Shown here one piece after another: positions 22,657-34,332 of a stretch of 64,000 nucleotides of DNA. The translations under genes and the position numbers were made by a program. Below the pieces are notes generated by a model, which saw only the letters and a list, made by a program, of their open reading frames with translations, made no database searches and was not told where the DNA came from. The stretch comes from Crotalaria pallida (lineage: Eukaryota; Streptophyta; Magnoliopsida; Fabales; Fabaceae). The stretch is from NCBI GenBank assembly GCA_037953625.1, contig CM075655.1, positions 26,492,001 through 26,556,000 of the forward strand. Reading direction: 5' to 3'. The stretch's first letter is position 1; each line of letters opens with the position of its first letter.

Positions 22657-22765
22657 ATTTTATCCAAATTTCAGAAAATCCATTATTTTATAATAATATA
22701 ATAATAATATTCTTTAAATATTTAATTTCTTTTATTTACTTCAAAATATAGGATCTTACACTACC

Positions 22766-23839
22766 CGTGTCAGGGATTGGTTTTATGCAAACCATAACAA
22801 TTCTATCAGTTACTTTGGCTCATTTTGGCCAGTTCAGGGTGATCCTGCTATAGCCAATTTGGTGTAATCAAGCCAAATTGTATGGTGAACCCCTAAAAAG
22901 GGGTGAAGTACTGTGCATGCCAAGTGTTTGGAGGGATACTACTGCCGGTCGGTTTTTTCCCGGAGTAGAGGGTGATGTGAGAAAATGAAAATGTGTGATG
23001 TAAAGCAAAACAAAGCAAAATTTAAAGAAAAGAAGAAGAAGAACATGCATATGCATATGCGAGTTAATTAATTGAGTCCAATAAAGAAAGAATAAATTCC
23101 AAGAAATGAAACGAAAGAACATGATATTGGACTCAATGATTAAGTCGATGTGAGCGACGTTACATTCATCCCAATGTAAATGTTTGACTATGTATAATTA
23201 TACTTTCTATGTTATTTTATACTTCATGATGAAAATATGAATTTGGAATTATGAATGTGAATGCACTCATTTATGTTTTATTATTGTTATTAAGTGTTTT
23301 CTTTAATTTAAATTCAAATGACTCACCTCTTAGGTTGTCATTTTAGGTACAATGGAGAAGGAATTTCATATAATCTATGTCGAGAAGAGTATACTCTCAT
23401 TGGAAGAGATTATGCTAATGATTGTGACCTTAGGGTCACATTACTAGTGCAACCGTTCTAAGATTCCACAGTGAAGAGAATTTAGTAATATAGAGATTTA
23501 TTAAAGTGCTAAATTTTATTCTTATTTAAGTACACCTTTATTTTGTAAAAGGACTTTATAAGGATTTTGACTAAATGTGTTAGTGGTTGTGAAGGATATT
23601 CATATATTCTCTCTTTGATGAACTTAAATTATAATACAACCACATACAATGTAATTATGGATTCCTATTTGTATATATAAACTGATCTGAATTTGACAGG
23701 TACAAAAATCTATTTATAAGTGGGGAAAAGTCCATATTTCAGACGAAACTCCGTCAAAATTTCTATATAATTTATAAATGTTTATTTAAAACATTACTTT
23801 TAAGTATTATATTTTAAGGTAAAAAAGTAGGATGTTACA
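22766..23839 (+). repeat. B/D LTR, first copy, right segment
   Basis: It continues the LTR after solo LTR E and ends GTAGGATGTTACA. It is homologous to about 56020-56139 joined to 63168-64000. Without E the full LTR is about 2.4 kb. No ORF of the A/C/E/J type is present. Confidence 0.85.
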
Positions 23840-23842
23840 TTA

Positions 23843-23859
23843 TGATATCGGAGCAATGG
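23843..23859 (+). other. Degenerate primer binding site of D
   Basis: TGATATCGGAGCAATGG differs from the initiator-Met PBS TGGTATCAGAGC at two places and sits three bases after the LTR end. It shows that the LTR at 18244-23839 serves as a 5' LTR for the sequence on its right. Confidence 0.7.
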
Positions 23860-24739
23860 TTGCAATCCTCGGCTGTGGAGTATGGATTTTCATATCTCCA
23901 ATGAGTTACTCCACATGAGAGTAATTGATCAATATTTGATTAATTTTTAGAATTCCAGTAGAAATTTGAGTATAAGTAATTGATTAAGCTAGTAAGTCCT
24001 TAGTAATACTAGAATAATGCTTATATGTTTTAGTTAATCTTAGTGAGGTATCTCCAGTCTAAAGTGGGGCTAAGCTTAATTTTCCAATTGTGACTTTGTC
24101 ATATTTAGAAACAGACAAAAAGTAAAAACCAAGGAAAGTGAAAACCACAACTGGTCAGAGCATGAAATTGCTACCCCAACGGCAAGGACTAATCCTTAGA
24201 TTTGAATTAAGTATGCCAATTCCAATATGACAAAGAAAATGAAACTTTTGTTTAAAAATGAAATTATAAAGCCCTCTTTAGAATGGAAGATGAGTAATTT
24301 GTTATATAATTGGAACTCAAGTAGTACGGAAAATGATCTTATCTTCAATACAATGTAGAATCGAGATTGGAAACCTCGAGATTTACATTTATTGATAGAT
24401 GATATCATTGAGTCCTTGAGTCCAACAATATAATTTTCAAATTTGTTATGCCTAAGGATAGGAGGAGTAATATAGGTCATCCAAATCCTATAAACTCCGA
24501 GCATTCCTAATCAGAGTGCGCAGCGGAAGTGAATAGGTGTCAACTCAATGTGTTTGCCTTGGCTTTTAATTACTAAGTGTCATTCTTAGTAAAACCTAAG
24601 TACCTTCTAAATTTTCACCCTATATTTTGGTGATAAGGATACTGGTAATGGTAAGATGCAAACTTGTTTTTGTATCAAACTACTTTCAAACTTTATTTTG
24701 GAAAAGTAATGATATTATAAATTATGATGAATTTTGATT
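23860..24739 (+). repeat. Internal region of D, first segment (no coding visible)
   Basis: This AT-rich leader follows the PBS-like site. No gag or pol motif is visible in any frame. It ends at the left edge of G2. Confidence 0.5.
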
Positions 24740-26277
24740 TGGGTCTAATATATGATGTTTTGAGCATGATTTAGACTCCCTTTTACTATGGATTTGGCTT
24801 GTTTCTCTTGTAAATTTAGGATTTTTTTGTATAGTTTTTAGGAAGTTAGGTAATTTAGAATCATTTGAACGTTTTGATCCGTTTTGGGTTTGTTTCAGGT
24901 ACTTTCGGAGCTTAACTGAAGAAAATAAATATGAAGCATGAAAGAGGATGAAAAGACCTTGAAAATGGCGCAAGAACAGAGCGAAACGAAGCCAGGCAGG
25001 TGACACACGCCCAGGCGCACAGACCCGCACGCCCAGGCGCTCGCACCATGAGAATTACCCCATTTTACAGACCTAGCACGCCCAGGCGTGAGGCCCTGGG
25101 CGCCCAAGCGCACAAAATGCGAGAAAGTGACACTGTTCGCTATTTTGATCATAACTTGGGTTAGGATTATCCAAATCAGGCGATCTGCTATCATTTTAAA
25201 GCTAAGGAAAAGATCTACAACATTTCCAGAAATAGCCTTGCTCAAATTCATCCATCTTTGGGGTCAAAATTAGTGCCGAAGTTGCTATCAGACACAAATA
25301 CGGGATTCTAGAAGGATATTAATGATAAATTCTATTTGTTAATAATATTTTTAAAGATTAGTTTATTCTAATAGGATCTTATCATATTATATCAATTGGG
25401 ATTAGTTTTAGACTTTAAATATAGGTTTTTCCATTAGGTTTTGTAGACTTTTCAGAGCCAAATAAGAGATTAGAATAAATTTAGGATTAAAGAAGAGAGG
25501 TTGTTATGCAATTGAGAGCAAGGAGGCAAGGCACAAGGATTGAAGATCAACATTGCTGGAGGGATCCACTTGATGATTGAAGATCTCTTGAGGGTAAATT
25601 GATTATTGTCTATGATGATTTGTTTTTCTCATTCCTTTCTCTTCTTCTTCCAATATGTATAATTGAACCTCTTGTTAGGAATAAGGTGGATTTGTATGGA
25701 TCTTAATTTGGCAGTTTATTTATGAATTAATGTGTTTCCTTTCAAATCAATTGATTGGTTGTGTTTTAATTACAATTCATAGAATTGATCACTTTATGTT
25801 TTGCTTTGGTAATCCGGACCTTATTTGGAAAACTAGGATTAAGATTAGGCCTTTCAACCAAACAATATAATTATTCAACTCGTAGGGATACTTTTGGGTA
25901 ATTGTATAACTTTTATAAATTTTACTCACTTAAGGGATTAAGGGGTAAAGTTTAGTAAGAAACATAATTGCCATGACGGATCTAGCTTTTATTATTTCTG
26001 GAGTTTTTGATTTATTGGAAAACATATTTTCATAATTAATAACCTGATCCTACAATGAAACCATGTTCCTTACCTTTTCCATATTTGCTTCTAAAACCTT
26101 TTTAGTTTCTGATTTCTTTCTTTCTACCTTTTCTCCATTCCTTTCTAAACTCAAAACCCATACAAGTTATACATAGTAATCGCAATTAAGTGAAAGAAAT
26201 TAGAAACAATTTGCAATCCCCGAGTGGAACGATAATTTTACTTGTGCGATCGGTACACTTGCCGAATAGCCAACAAA
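24740..26277 (+). mobile_element. Unclassified insertion G2, second copy of G
   Basis: It is homologous to the reverse complement of G1 along its length. It starts TGGGTCTAATATA and ends GAATAGCCAAC. It is about 250 bp longer than G1, mainly from about 25090 to 25430. GC-rich CGCCCAGGCG modules lie at about 24985-25125 with starts about 22 bp apart. The flanks GAATTTTGATT and AAATTTCAATC are only a weak match, so the target duplication is unproven here. Confidence 0.65.
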
Positions 26278-27520
26278 TTTCAATCATACTAGTATTTTAA
26301 TACTTTTCAATATGTTGAATCAATTCGAACCATGATAATTGACCATTATGTCGCACAATAAGTCTTTAAGAATGTATTCCTGACAACATGAATTCCTAAG
26401 TAATTGATTGGTGGCTTAGTTTGTTCTTGAATTACACCATTTGCCAATTACATAGGAATCCGCTTTATGCGACATAGGTCCATTCGGGATGAAACATGAA
26501 CCTTAAATCAAAAACAAAGGGAAGTGCACTTATTGAGATTTGGAAATATGAATGAAAATAAATTTTGATCAAAGAACACGTTCCTTTTGATTGGGTTTAA
26601 TGATCTTAACGAACTCTATACTTCTCTTTGTGAAACAAATCTTCGATTTTTTAAAATTTGGTTCCAATAACTATATGAACTATTTCGGGAACCTATACAA
26701 ATGCTATGGACGTTTATATGTTCGACATGTCATTCACTTTCGAATGATTTTATTAAAGTTTTGGATGAAAATGATTTATTAATAACGATGTGTTTTCTTT
26801 ATCTTAAGGAGAACACAACCCTTGAAAATTACTTTATCACTAATTATCAAATCTTTTCCTTGTGAATTATTATTTAATGATTTTTACAAAAATGTGGAAA
26901 TGAAGAAAATTTGAATAATATAAGGGAATGTATCAAGGTTGGTTAAAGACAATGCATCTAGCTTAGAGTTAAGACCTAGTATAGAACCTAAACTAGGAAA
27001 GTGGATGTTATGCCTTTCCCTTAAGTTTGCATAGGACTAAAGGGTGATGTTTTGTTACTATTGAACAAGCTATATTTCAGAACTATAAAAAATTTTCAAA
27101 CCGTTATGAATTATCTTATGAAATATAGTTTGTTGAATGTTAAAGTAATAACTTTAACATCTTTTATAAAAGTCTTAGCATGAAAAGCTTGAATCGTGTA
27201 AGAGAATTTAAGCTAGAGTTTAAGAAGATAAGAAGTATCGTGTGAGAAATCACAATCTAAGGAACCAAATAGGAAACCTCGAATCTTATGAAGAATAGCT
27301 AAGCGTAAGCCTAGTTAAAAGTTTTAATTTAAGAAGCTTTTCTTTTAGGTTGAGAAGTAGAACCTAGTTAGTCTTGTTTAGCACATTAAGTTGTAAAATC
27401 TAAGTTTAGTTTGATTGTATATCTAAGCTAAAGTCTTATAGATATATACATATAGGAAATGGAATTCTGCGTATACAGAATGATTGAATTATATGTGAGT
27501 ATGTTTGTAATTCCAAATTT
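26278..27520 (+). repeat. Internal region of D, second segment (no coding visible)
   Basis: AT-rich sequence between G2 and solo LTR I. I find no family motif and no long frame. It ends in the ATTTA target duplication of solo LTR I. Confidence 0.4.
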
Positions 27521-27881
27521 ATTTATGTAAGATCCATGAAGAATGTTTTGATAAATGCCAAAAGGTTTTGAACAAGCTACAAATGTGTTGATCAAGATCA
27601 AGCTCAACAAGCAACAACAAACATCAAGTTAAGAAGAGAGAGCCAACTCATGAAGACTTAGTTTGGTAGTTTATGTTTTATTGTTTTATCTTTAGCCTCT
27701 CAAGTGTCTTAGTTTATGAGTTTGGGTAGAGTCTCTTAGAGGGTAGTGAATCTATTTTGATTGCATGATTTTATCATATTTTGAGTATTCACTTTGCCTA
27801 AAATCAATAGGTGGCTTAAAGGTTTGAAAGAAAAGGTTTAGTTTTTGAGAAAACAAGTTTTAAGTGATTTTTAATCAAAAT

Positions 27882-28051
27882 AATCGATTAATAGGTTTTG
27901 ATAATCGATTAACAGTATATTATGAACTGATAATCGATTAACAACTTTTGATAGTCGATTATCTGCACTTTTACTCGAGTAAAATTATTCAGCCTTGCGC
28001 ACTTACTCGATTAAGGCATAGTTAATCGATTAGCACTTAATTTAATCGATT
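27882..28051. promoter_or_regulatory. AATCGATT palindrome pairs upstream of TATA, solo LTR I
   Basis: Units start at 27882/27903 and 27932/27953 (21 bp apart) and 28024/28044 (20 bp). Between them lies an odd pair ACTCGAGT (27973) and ACTCGATT (28005), 32 bp apart. The TATA box is about 80 bp downstream. Confidence 0.6.
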
Positions 28052-28129
28052 AACACGTGCAGATCTGGTTTTTAAAATGCGTTTTTCACTTCTCAAAAGC
28101 ACTTCTAACCATTCCTAACTTTTGGTTAT

Positions 28130-28141
28130 TCTATATAAACC
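28130..28141 (+). promoter_or_regulatory. TATA box of solo LTR I
   Basis: CTATATAAACC is a strong plant TATA match. It lies about 600 bp into the LTR and just downstream of the palindrome pairs. Confidence 0.65.
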
Positions 28142-28449
28142 TATTCCTAACATTTGTGGTTCATTATTACACTTTAGATCAAATAAATTTCTCAAAGCCA
28201 CTCTATTCTCTCTCACTTTCTCAAGATCAAAGTTCTCATTTTTACATTCTTTGATCAAGAACCTTGAATCTCTCATGTTGATATTTTCATAGCTTTTGAA
28301 AGAGATTCATAGGATTGTTATTTTGTTTTCATTTGAGTTGTAATCATTGCAAAGAAGGCAAACACTCTACAACAAAGGAAGTCTTGAAGAAGTTATTCAT
28401 CAAGCAAAGTTATTTGGAAGCCTTGGTGTGGCATATCATCAAGCACTTG

Positions 28450-28530
28450 GAAGTCTTGTAGTGAAGCAAGCAAGTGGAAGTCTTTGAAGAATCTCAAAGC
28501 ATTGGAAGTCTTGTTGTGGGGAATCGGCAA
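28450..28530 (+). repeat. Short imperfect repeats (TGGAAGTCTTG) in solo LTR I
   Basis: TTGGAAGTCTT or close variants recur between about 28380 and 28530. They are probably part of the LTR leader, and no coding frame runs through them. Confidence 0.4.
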
Positions 28531-28739
28531 GCAAAAGAGAAGAGGTTAGATTAGATATCAATAGGGTTACAAGGCAAGGGTGTGGTATCTCTTTTAGGCT
28601 AGCAAGAAGGGAGTCTTGTGAGGCATTTACTTGTAATTTGAGAAACTCTAATTCCTCATAATGAAGAATCTCTCTTGGTTGAAGAGCAGACTGGAGTAGC
28701 TTTCAAGTGGATGAAAGTGAACCAGGATAAATCACTGTG

Positions 28740-29872
28740 AAATTTGATCGAGGCCGTACCCGATACAAATAAAAACAGTTTAAGTATAGTACTAGGAAGT
28801 GACTCCTAGGTCGTCTCCCAAGGAATATCTTATCAAGCAAAAGGTCGAACACATAGTATGCATAGAAAACAGGGGGTTTTTTTTGTATTGAATATTGAAT
28901 AATTGAGATCAAAACAAAATTAAATTAAAATTAAACGAAGAAACAGATAAGGAAAAGCGGATAAACCCCTTTGGCTCGCGTTCACAACTCTATCATCGGT
29001 CACAAAAGATCAATTTCTTTCCTCTTCCCTGTCCAACTCGTGAGAATTAAATACTAAGCGAAAATTCAATTCTCACCCCAAAACCCAAACCTCTAATTAA
29101 GCATTAAAAGCCTAAGCATGGAGTTTTTACGAGTTTGCATAAATTAAGCATTCATACACATGGATTATCTCTATATAATGGAACTAAGCGAACCATAACA
29201 TATCAATAAGCATGAAAACAGTGAATAAAAACGAAATAGCATTAAGAACAAAACCTCAAGAGTATGTGATACATTACCAAAGGGATTTAACCTAAGAGTT
29301 TAGCCTTCCATGATGAAACAAGTCAAAAACGTGTAGAAAAGGGAAGAGAGAGAAACCCTAGCAGCCTCCACAAGCTTGGAGAGCAAAACTATGCCTTCTC
29401 TATGAGAGAGAATGTAAAAAAACGTGAATGGAAGGTCTCTCAAGGGTTTACACGAATTTGGCTTTTTAAATCACAAAACGGGCCTAAATCATGGGCCCAA
29501 GTCCTAAGGAAAGCTTATCTCTAAATTAAATCTAAAAAAAAATATCTTATAGATAAAATCTAAATCTTAAAAGATATAACTAAATCTCAACTAATCCTAA
29601 AGATAGATTACAATCTTCACTTCATCATATATCTTCTCTTCCAAAATTAAATCTTCATTCCCAAAATGTCCAAAAAGCCCTTGTGCCAAATATGACCTGA
29701 AAATAGAAATAGAATTAATTAGGCTAAATAATCCCAAATTAAACAATATTCAGAATATTAGTCCAATAAACTCTAAATCACTAAATCAAGCTAAACAATG
29801 TCAAATAGGCAACAAGTATCAATAATAGGAGTAAAATAATGCAAGGAATAATGGGAAATAAAATGCTCATCA
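28740..29872 (-). repeat. 3' LTR of element H
   Basis: It is nearly identical to 37761-38889. On plus it reads AAATTTGATCGAGGCCGTACC at the left and CTCATCA at the right. The strict TG...CA form starts at 28745; AAAT before it is shared with the other LTR edge. Confidence 0.9.
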
Positions 29873-31395
29873 AATACCCCCACACTTATCCTTTTGCACT
29901 CCTGGGAAAAACTAAGAATTAGGACTGAGAAGATCAATATGCACCAAAGTGAATCATGTAACAAGATTACTAAAACTAATGAATGCAAACCTAAGAGATT
30001 ACATACTTCACAATGAATTCTAGGAAATGCAAAGAAATGGGCAAAATCGAGCACACGAAGAGAATAAGGACCAAAGAATCAAAGCATCCATGAACATCAT
30101 CCAATTATTTCAAATATGCAAAGAAAACCAATGACATCAAGAGGGTAGTCACAAAGTGATAGAAACTCACAAGGATCACTCAAAAGTGTTTACACTCAAG
30201 TGTTTAAGGTTAATCAGTGTTTACACTCAAGGCACATCATGAAAAACAAACACAACCATAGGCTTGACAAGCCTCTAACATCAACAATCAATACACATGC
30301 ACATTAAGATCAAAAGGTCTTTTCAGGGTTGTAATGGGGCCAAGGACAAGGTAGGATAAAAATATGGGAAATGTAGCTAAAACCCAAGGAAATAAAGGAG
30401 CAATGGGGAATAAGTAAAAAATAAGCACAATCCACCCCAAAATGAAATGATAAACATAACAACAACCTCTAATTCCAATCCTCTATGCCTCAATCAACCT
30501 TTTATTTTATTTTTTTTTCTTTCTTTTTTCCTTTTTTTTTCTTCTTCTTCCTTTTTTTTTCATCATTCATTTTTTCAAATTTTTTTTTAATTTTTTTTTA
30601 TTTTTCATTGCAGAACTTCATGAACGAAAGGGAAGAAGAAACAACAAAAATGGCATAATGAGATAAAGCCATAATTACATCAACGACCATAGAGGCAAAA
30701 CCCAGAACTCACAAGAGATGAAGAACAAAGCACCCTCGCTTACTTAATACCCATTCCCAAAACAATTCCAAAGCTCCAACATTCCCTAAGGTTAGGACAA
30801 TCATGGTTTTTCAGTCATAGGCTTGTAATGAGCTAAAGAACAAAGAAAAGGGATATAAAGGCTCAAAGGGGCTATCAAAGGATAAATTCATTCAAGGTAG
30901 GCTCATATGGCTAGTGGCTTATTCAAGAAAAAACAATGCCTAAATCATTTCAAAATGTGCATGGGAATATCAAGTATCAACAAGAGTCAAGTCAAGTTCT
31001 AGAGTGCAAGTAATCCAGAGTGCAATCACACATGAAAGAAAATTAGGTGGCATATATAGCAATCCACCCACAATTAAGGCTCAAATCCTCACAAAAGGGA
31101 CAATTCTATCACAGTGTTACCACCTCTTAATTATCAAAAGCAACTTTACACACAGAAATGCATGAATTCAGACACAAGATACCAAGACTCTACTAAAATG
31201 AAGCAAAAACATGCAAGAAAATGCCCAAAACTTAGCAAAACCTAAAAAATCAAAGCAAAAATATGCAACCTAAACTACTCTCCCCCCCACACTTAAATCA
31301 CACATTGTCCTCAATGGAACACAAATAGCAGAATCAGACAGATATAGACAAGTGCAATAAAAAGAGTAAGGAAGGAGAAAAGAAGACTCCCGAAA
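29873..31395 (-). other. Non-coding 3' region of element H
   Basis: About 1.5 kb lies between the pol stop and the 3' LTR. It has no ORF of note. A strong pyrimidine tract on plus (30500-30605, T/C only in long runs) is a purine tract in sense. A purine block AAGTGTGGGGG lies at the LTR edge (29874-29888) and another just after pol (near 31283). The edge one is the likely PPT. Athila-type elements often carry such long non-coding tails. Confidence 0.7.
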
Positions 31396-34332
31396 TCATG
31401 GTGGGTCAAAAATGGGGTCGACCAATGAGGCCTCCTCCACAGGTGCATCATCCAAAGAAGGGGAGGTTAGGAAAGGCTTGAGTCGGTGGCCATTGACTTT
31501 GAAGCTCTTGTCTGTGGACTCACTCTTGATCTCCACAGTGCCATAAGGAAACACCTGGGTGACTACAAACGGTCCAATCCATTTAGAGCAGAGCTTTCCA
31601 CTCATGAGTCCAAGCCTAGAGTTGTAGAGCAACACTTTTTGACCAACCAAGAACTCCTTTCTGCAAATTGAGCTATCATGGAGCTTCTTGGTCTTCTCTT
31701 TGTAGAACTTGGAATTCTCATAGGCCTCCAAACGGATCTCATCTAGCTCACTCAACTGCAGCTTCCTCTCTTCACCCGCTTGATCAAGAGCTAAGTTACA
31801 TTGCTTCACAGCCCAATATGCACGGTGCTCTATCTCCACAGGCAGGTGGCATGCCTTACCAAAAACAACCCGATAGAGTGACATCCCTATGGGTGCCTTG
31901 TAAGCAGTCCGATGGGCCCATAGAGCATCCTCTAATCGTGTGCTCCAATCCTTTCTATTAGGCTTCACCATCTTCTCCAAAATCCGCTTGATCTCTCTGT
32001 TTGAAATCCCAGCTTGCCCATTGGTTTGGGGGTGATATGGTGTAGAAACTTTGTGCACAACCCCATACTTCTTGAGCAAAGCTTGCATGGATCTATTGCA
32101 GAAGTGTGTGCCTTGATCACTGACTATGGCTCTAGGTATGCCAAACCTGCAAAGGATATTAGTCCTGACAAAATCTACAACAACCTGAGCATCATTAGTC
32201 CTGGTGGCCTTAGCTTCCACCCATTTGGATACATAATCCACAGCAAGTAAGATATAATAAAAACCAAAAGAAACAGGAAAGGGACCCATGAAATCTATAC
32301 CCCAGACATCAAACACCTCACAGAACAACATAGGTTGTTGCGGCATCTGTTGCCTCCAAGATAGGGCGCCTCCTGCTCTTTGACATTGCTCACATGAGCT
32401 GCAGATTTTGCTTGCATCCTTGAAGATGGTAAGCCAATAAAATCCAGAATCCAGCACCTTTCGTGCTGTCCTTTGAGTGCCAAGGTGGCCTCCAACTGGT
32501 GAAGCATGGCAAAATTGGAGAACCGATTGGATCTCCTGGTCTGGAATGCACCTGCGAATGACCTGATCACTGCAAAAACGCCACAAATAGGGGTCATCCC
32601 ATACATAATACTTGGCATCGCTCTTCAATTTGTCTCTTTGAGCTTTGGATGCCAAGGGTGGAAAAACAGATGCAACTATATAATTTACAATATCAGCAAA
32701 CCAAGGAATAAGGGGAGGGGGATGTGAAACATGCAAAACTAAAAGCTGCTCATCCGGGAAGTCATCCCGGATAGGAAATGCATCCTCCTCTCTCTCTATT
32801 CTACTCAAGTGGTCTGCGACAAGGTTATGTGCACCACTCTGATCCTGAATCTCAAGATCAAACTCCTGGAGGAGCAACATCCATCTAATCAACCTAGGTT
32901 TGGAATCTGTCTTTTTCAAAAGATACTTCAGGGCAGCATGATCAGTATACACCACAACCTTAGAACCTAACAGATATGATCTAAACTTATCAAGTGCAAA
33001 GACAATGGCTAACAACTCTTTTTCAGTTGTGGTGTAATTAACTTGTGCTGAATCTAAAGTCCTAGATGCATAATAAATCACATGAGACATCTTACCAACC
33101 CTTTGGGAGAGAACTGCTCCCAAAGCATAATTCGAGGCATCGGTCATGAGCTCAAATGGGAGAGTCCAGTCAGGTGGTTGGATGATGGGAGTGGTGGTGA
33201 GTGCTCTCTTTAACTCATCAAATGCTTTCTTGCATTGGTCTCCAAACTCAAATGCGGTATCCTTTTGAAGCAAGTTGGATAGTGGAAGGGCTATCTTGCT
33301 AAAGTTCTGAATAAACCTGCGATAGAAACCTGCATGGCCAAGAAAAGAACGCACCTCTCGCACGCAAGAGGGGTAAGGCAAATGTGATATTACATGCAGC
33401 TTAGCAGGGTCAACCTCTATGCCCTTATGCGAAATAATGTGCCCTAAGACTATGCCTTGTTCTACCATAAAATGACATTTTTCAAAATTCAAGACAAGGT
33501 TAGTCTCAATGCACCTATTAAGCACCTTAGACAAACTATCAAGACATGCATCAAAAGAGGAACCATATACACTAAAATCATCCATGAAGACCTCTATGCA
33601 ATGCTCAAGTAAGTCATTAAAAATACTCATCATACATCTTTGAAAAGTGCTAGGAGCATTGCATAGGCCAAAAGGCATCTTCCTATAAGCAAATGTACCA
33701 AAAGGACAGGTAAATGTAGTCTTATGTTGGTCCTCTGGTGCAATACAGATTTGGAAATAACCAGAGAAACTATCTAAGAAGCAATAGTGAGATTTACCTT
33801 CCAGGCGCTCCAACATCTGATCAATGAAGGGAAGAGGAAAGTGATCCTTGCGGGTCGCCTGGTTGAGCTTCCTATAGTCAATGCAGACTCTCCAACTGTT
33901 CTGCACTCTAGTGGGAATCAGCTCATCCTTCTCATTTTTGACAACTGTCACCCCAGACTTCTTGAGAACTACTTGAACCGGGCTTACCCAAGTGCTGTCT
34001 GAAATGGGGTAGATAATGCCAGCTTGCAGCAGCTTGGTGACCTCTTTCTTCACCACATCAAGAATCTGGGGGTTCAACCGTCTCTGGGGTTGTCTCACCG
34101 GTTTAGCACCATCCTCCAATAAAATCCGATGCATGCACATGGAGGGGCTAATACCAGGTATGTCTGCCAAAGTCCATCCTATTGCCCTTTTGTTTGCTCT
34201 AATCACATCCTGCAGCTTCTTCTCTTGATCAACAGAAAGGGAGGTAGAGATGATCACTGGAAGTTTCTGCTCAGCCTCCAAGTAAGCATATTTGAGATGA
34301 GGAGGAAAGGGCTTCAGGTCCAATAAAGGTGC
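31396..34332 (-). CDS. Element H pol: RT, RNase H, integrase (inactive integrase)
   Basis: It follows gag in the same frame after one TAG. Counting from 34323 (975 residues): RT spans about 85-265 with FMDD at 246-249. RNase H starts near 390 (MTDASNYALGAV) with TTTEKELLAI and YTDHAALKYL. The integrase zinc finger is at about 605-650 (GGHLGTQRTARK, CSSCEQC). The core has Asp677 (WGIDFMGP) and Asp736 (VSDQGTHF). The third catalytic position, exactly 35 residues further, is Gly772 (NGQAGISNREIK) where Glu is expected. The codon is GGG, one A-to-G step from GAG. The integrase should therefore be dead although the frame is open to its natural stop. Confidence 0.93.
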   Translation of the reverse strand, partial: APLLDLKPFPPHLKYAYLEAEQKLPVIISTSLSVDQEKKLQDVIRANKRAIGWTLADIPGISPSMCMHRILLEDGAKPVRQPQRRLNPQILDVVKKEVTKLLQAGIIYPISDSTWVSPVQVVLKKSGVTVVKNEKDELIPTRVQNSWRVCIDYRKLNQATRKDHFPLPFIDQMLERLEGKSHYCFLDSFSGYFQICIAPEDQHKTTFTCPFGTFAYRKMPFGLCNAPSTFQRCMMSIFNDLLEHCIEVFMDDFSVYGSSFDACLDSLSKVLNRCIETNLVLNFEKCHFMVEQGIVLGHIISHKGIEVDPAKLHVISHLPYPSCVREVRSFLGHAGFYRRFIQNFSKIALPLSNLLQKDTAFEFGDQCKKAFDELKRALTTTPIIQPPDWTLPFELMTDASNYALGAVLSQRVGKMSHVIYYASRTLDSAQVNYTTTEKELLAIVFALDKFRSYLLGSKVVVYTDHAALKYLLKKTDSKPRLIRWMLLLQEFDLEIQDQSGAHNLVADHLSRIEREEDAFPIRDDFPDEQLLVLHVSHPPPLIPWFADIVNYIVASVFPPLASKAQRDKLKSDAKYYVWDDPYLWRFCSDQVIRRCIPDQEIQSVLQFCHASPVGGHLGTQRTARKVLDSGFYWLTIFKDASKICSSCEQCQRAGGALSWRQQMPQQPMLFCEVFDVWGIDFMGPFPVSFGFYYILLAVDYVSKWVEAKATRTNDAQVVVDFVRTNILCRFGIPRAIVSDQGTHFCNRSMQALLKKYGVVHKVSTPYHPQTNGQAGISNREIKRILEKMVKPNRKDWSTRLEDALWAHRTAYKAPIGMSLYRVVFGKACHLPVEIEHRAYWAVKQCNLALDQAGEERKLQLSELDEIRLEAYENSKFYKEKTKKLHDSSICRKEFLVGQKVLLYNSRLGLMSGKLCSKWIGPFVVTQVFPYGTVEIKSESTDKSFKVNGHRLKPFLTSPSLDDAPVEEASLVDPIFDPP

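Larger units (their letters stand above)
19576..22760 (-). mobile_element. Solo LTR E (same family as LTRs of C)
   Basis: It has exact target duplication CTACC (19571-19575 and 22761-22765). In sense (minus) it begins TGTAAGATCC and ends GGGTCGTCATA; the CACA end of element C has changed to CATA. Length is 3185 bp, against 3172 bp for the LTRs of C. It has no internal region. It holds ACTCGAGT pairs at both expected places, GTAAGG donor and acceptor sites, and a damaged LTR ORF. Confidence 0.9.
27526..28739 (+). mobile_element. Solo LTR I, left segment (Copia-like LTR)
   Basis: It begins TGTAAGATCC. Flanks ATTTA (27521-27525) and ATTTA (39393-39397) are an exact target duplication once the nested element H is removed. 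The total LTR is about 1.7 kb. It holds four palindrome pairs (27882-28051), then TATA box CTATATAAACC near 28130, then a purine-rich leader with GGAAGTCTT repeats. The end style (ACCCCCCTTCTAGG near 39330) resembles SIRE-type Copia LTRs, so the Copia assignment is likely but not certain. Confidence 0.75.

Noticed and set aside
30500..30605. Pyrimidine tract as a functional regulatory site
   Set aside because: Low-complexity sequence in the non-coding tail of element H, and there is no evidence beyond composition.
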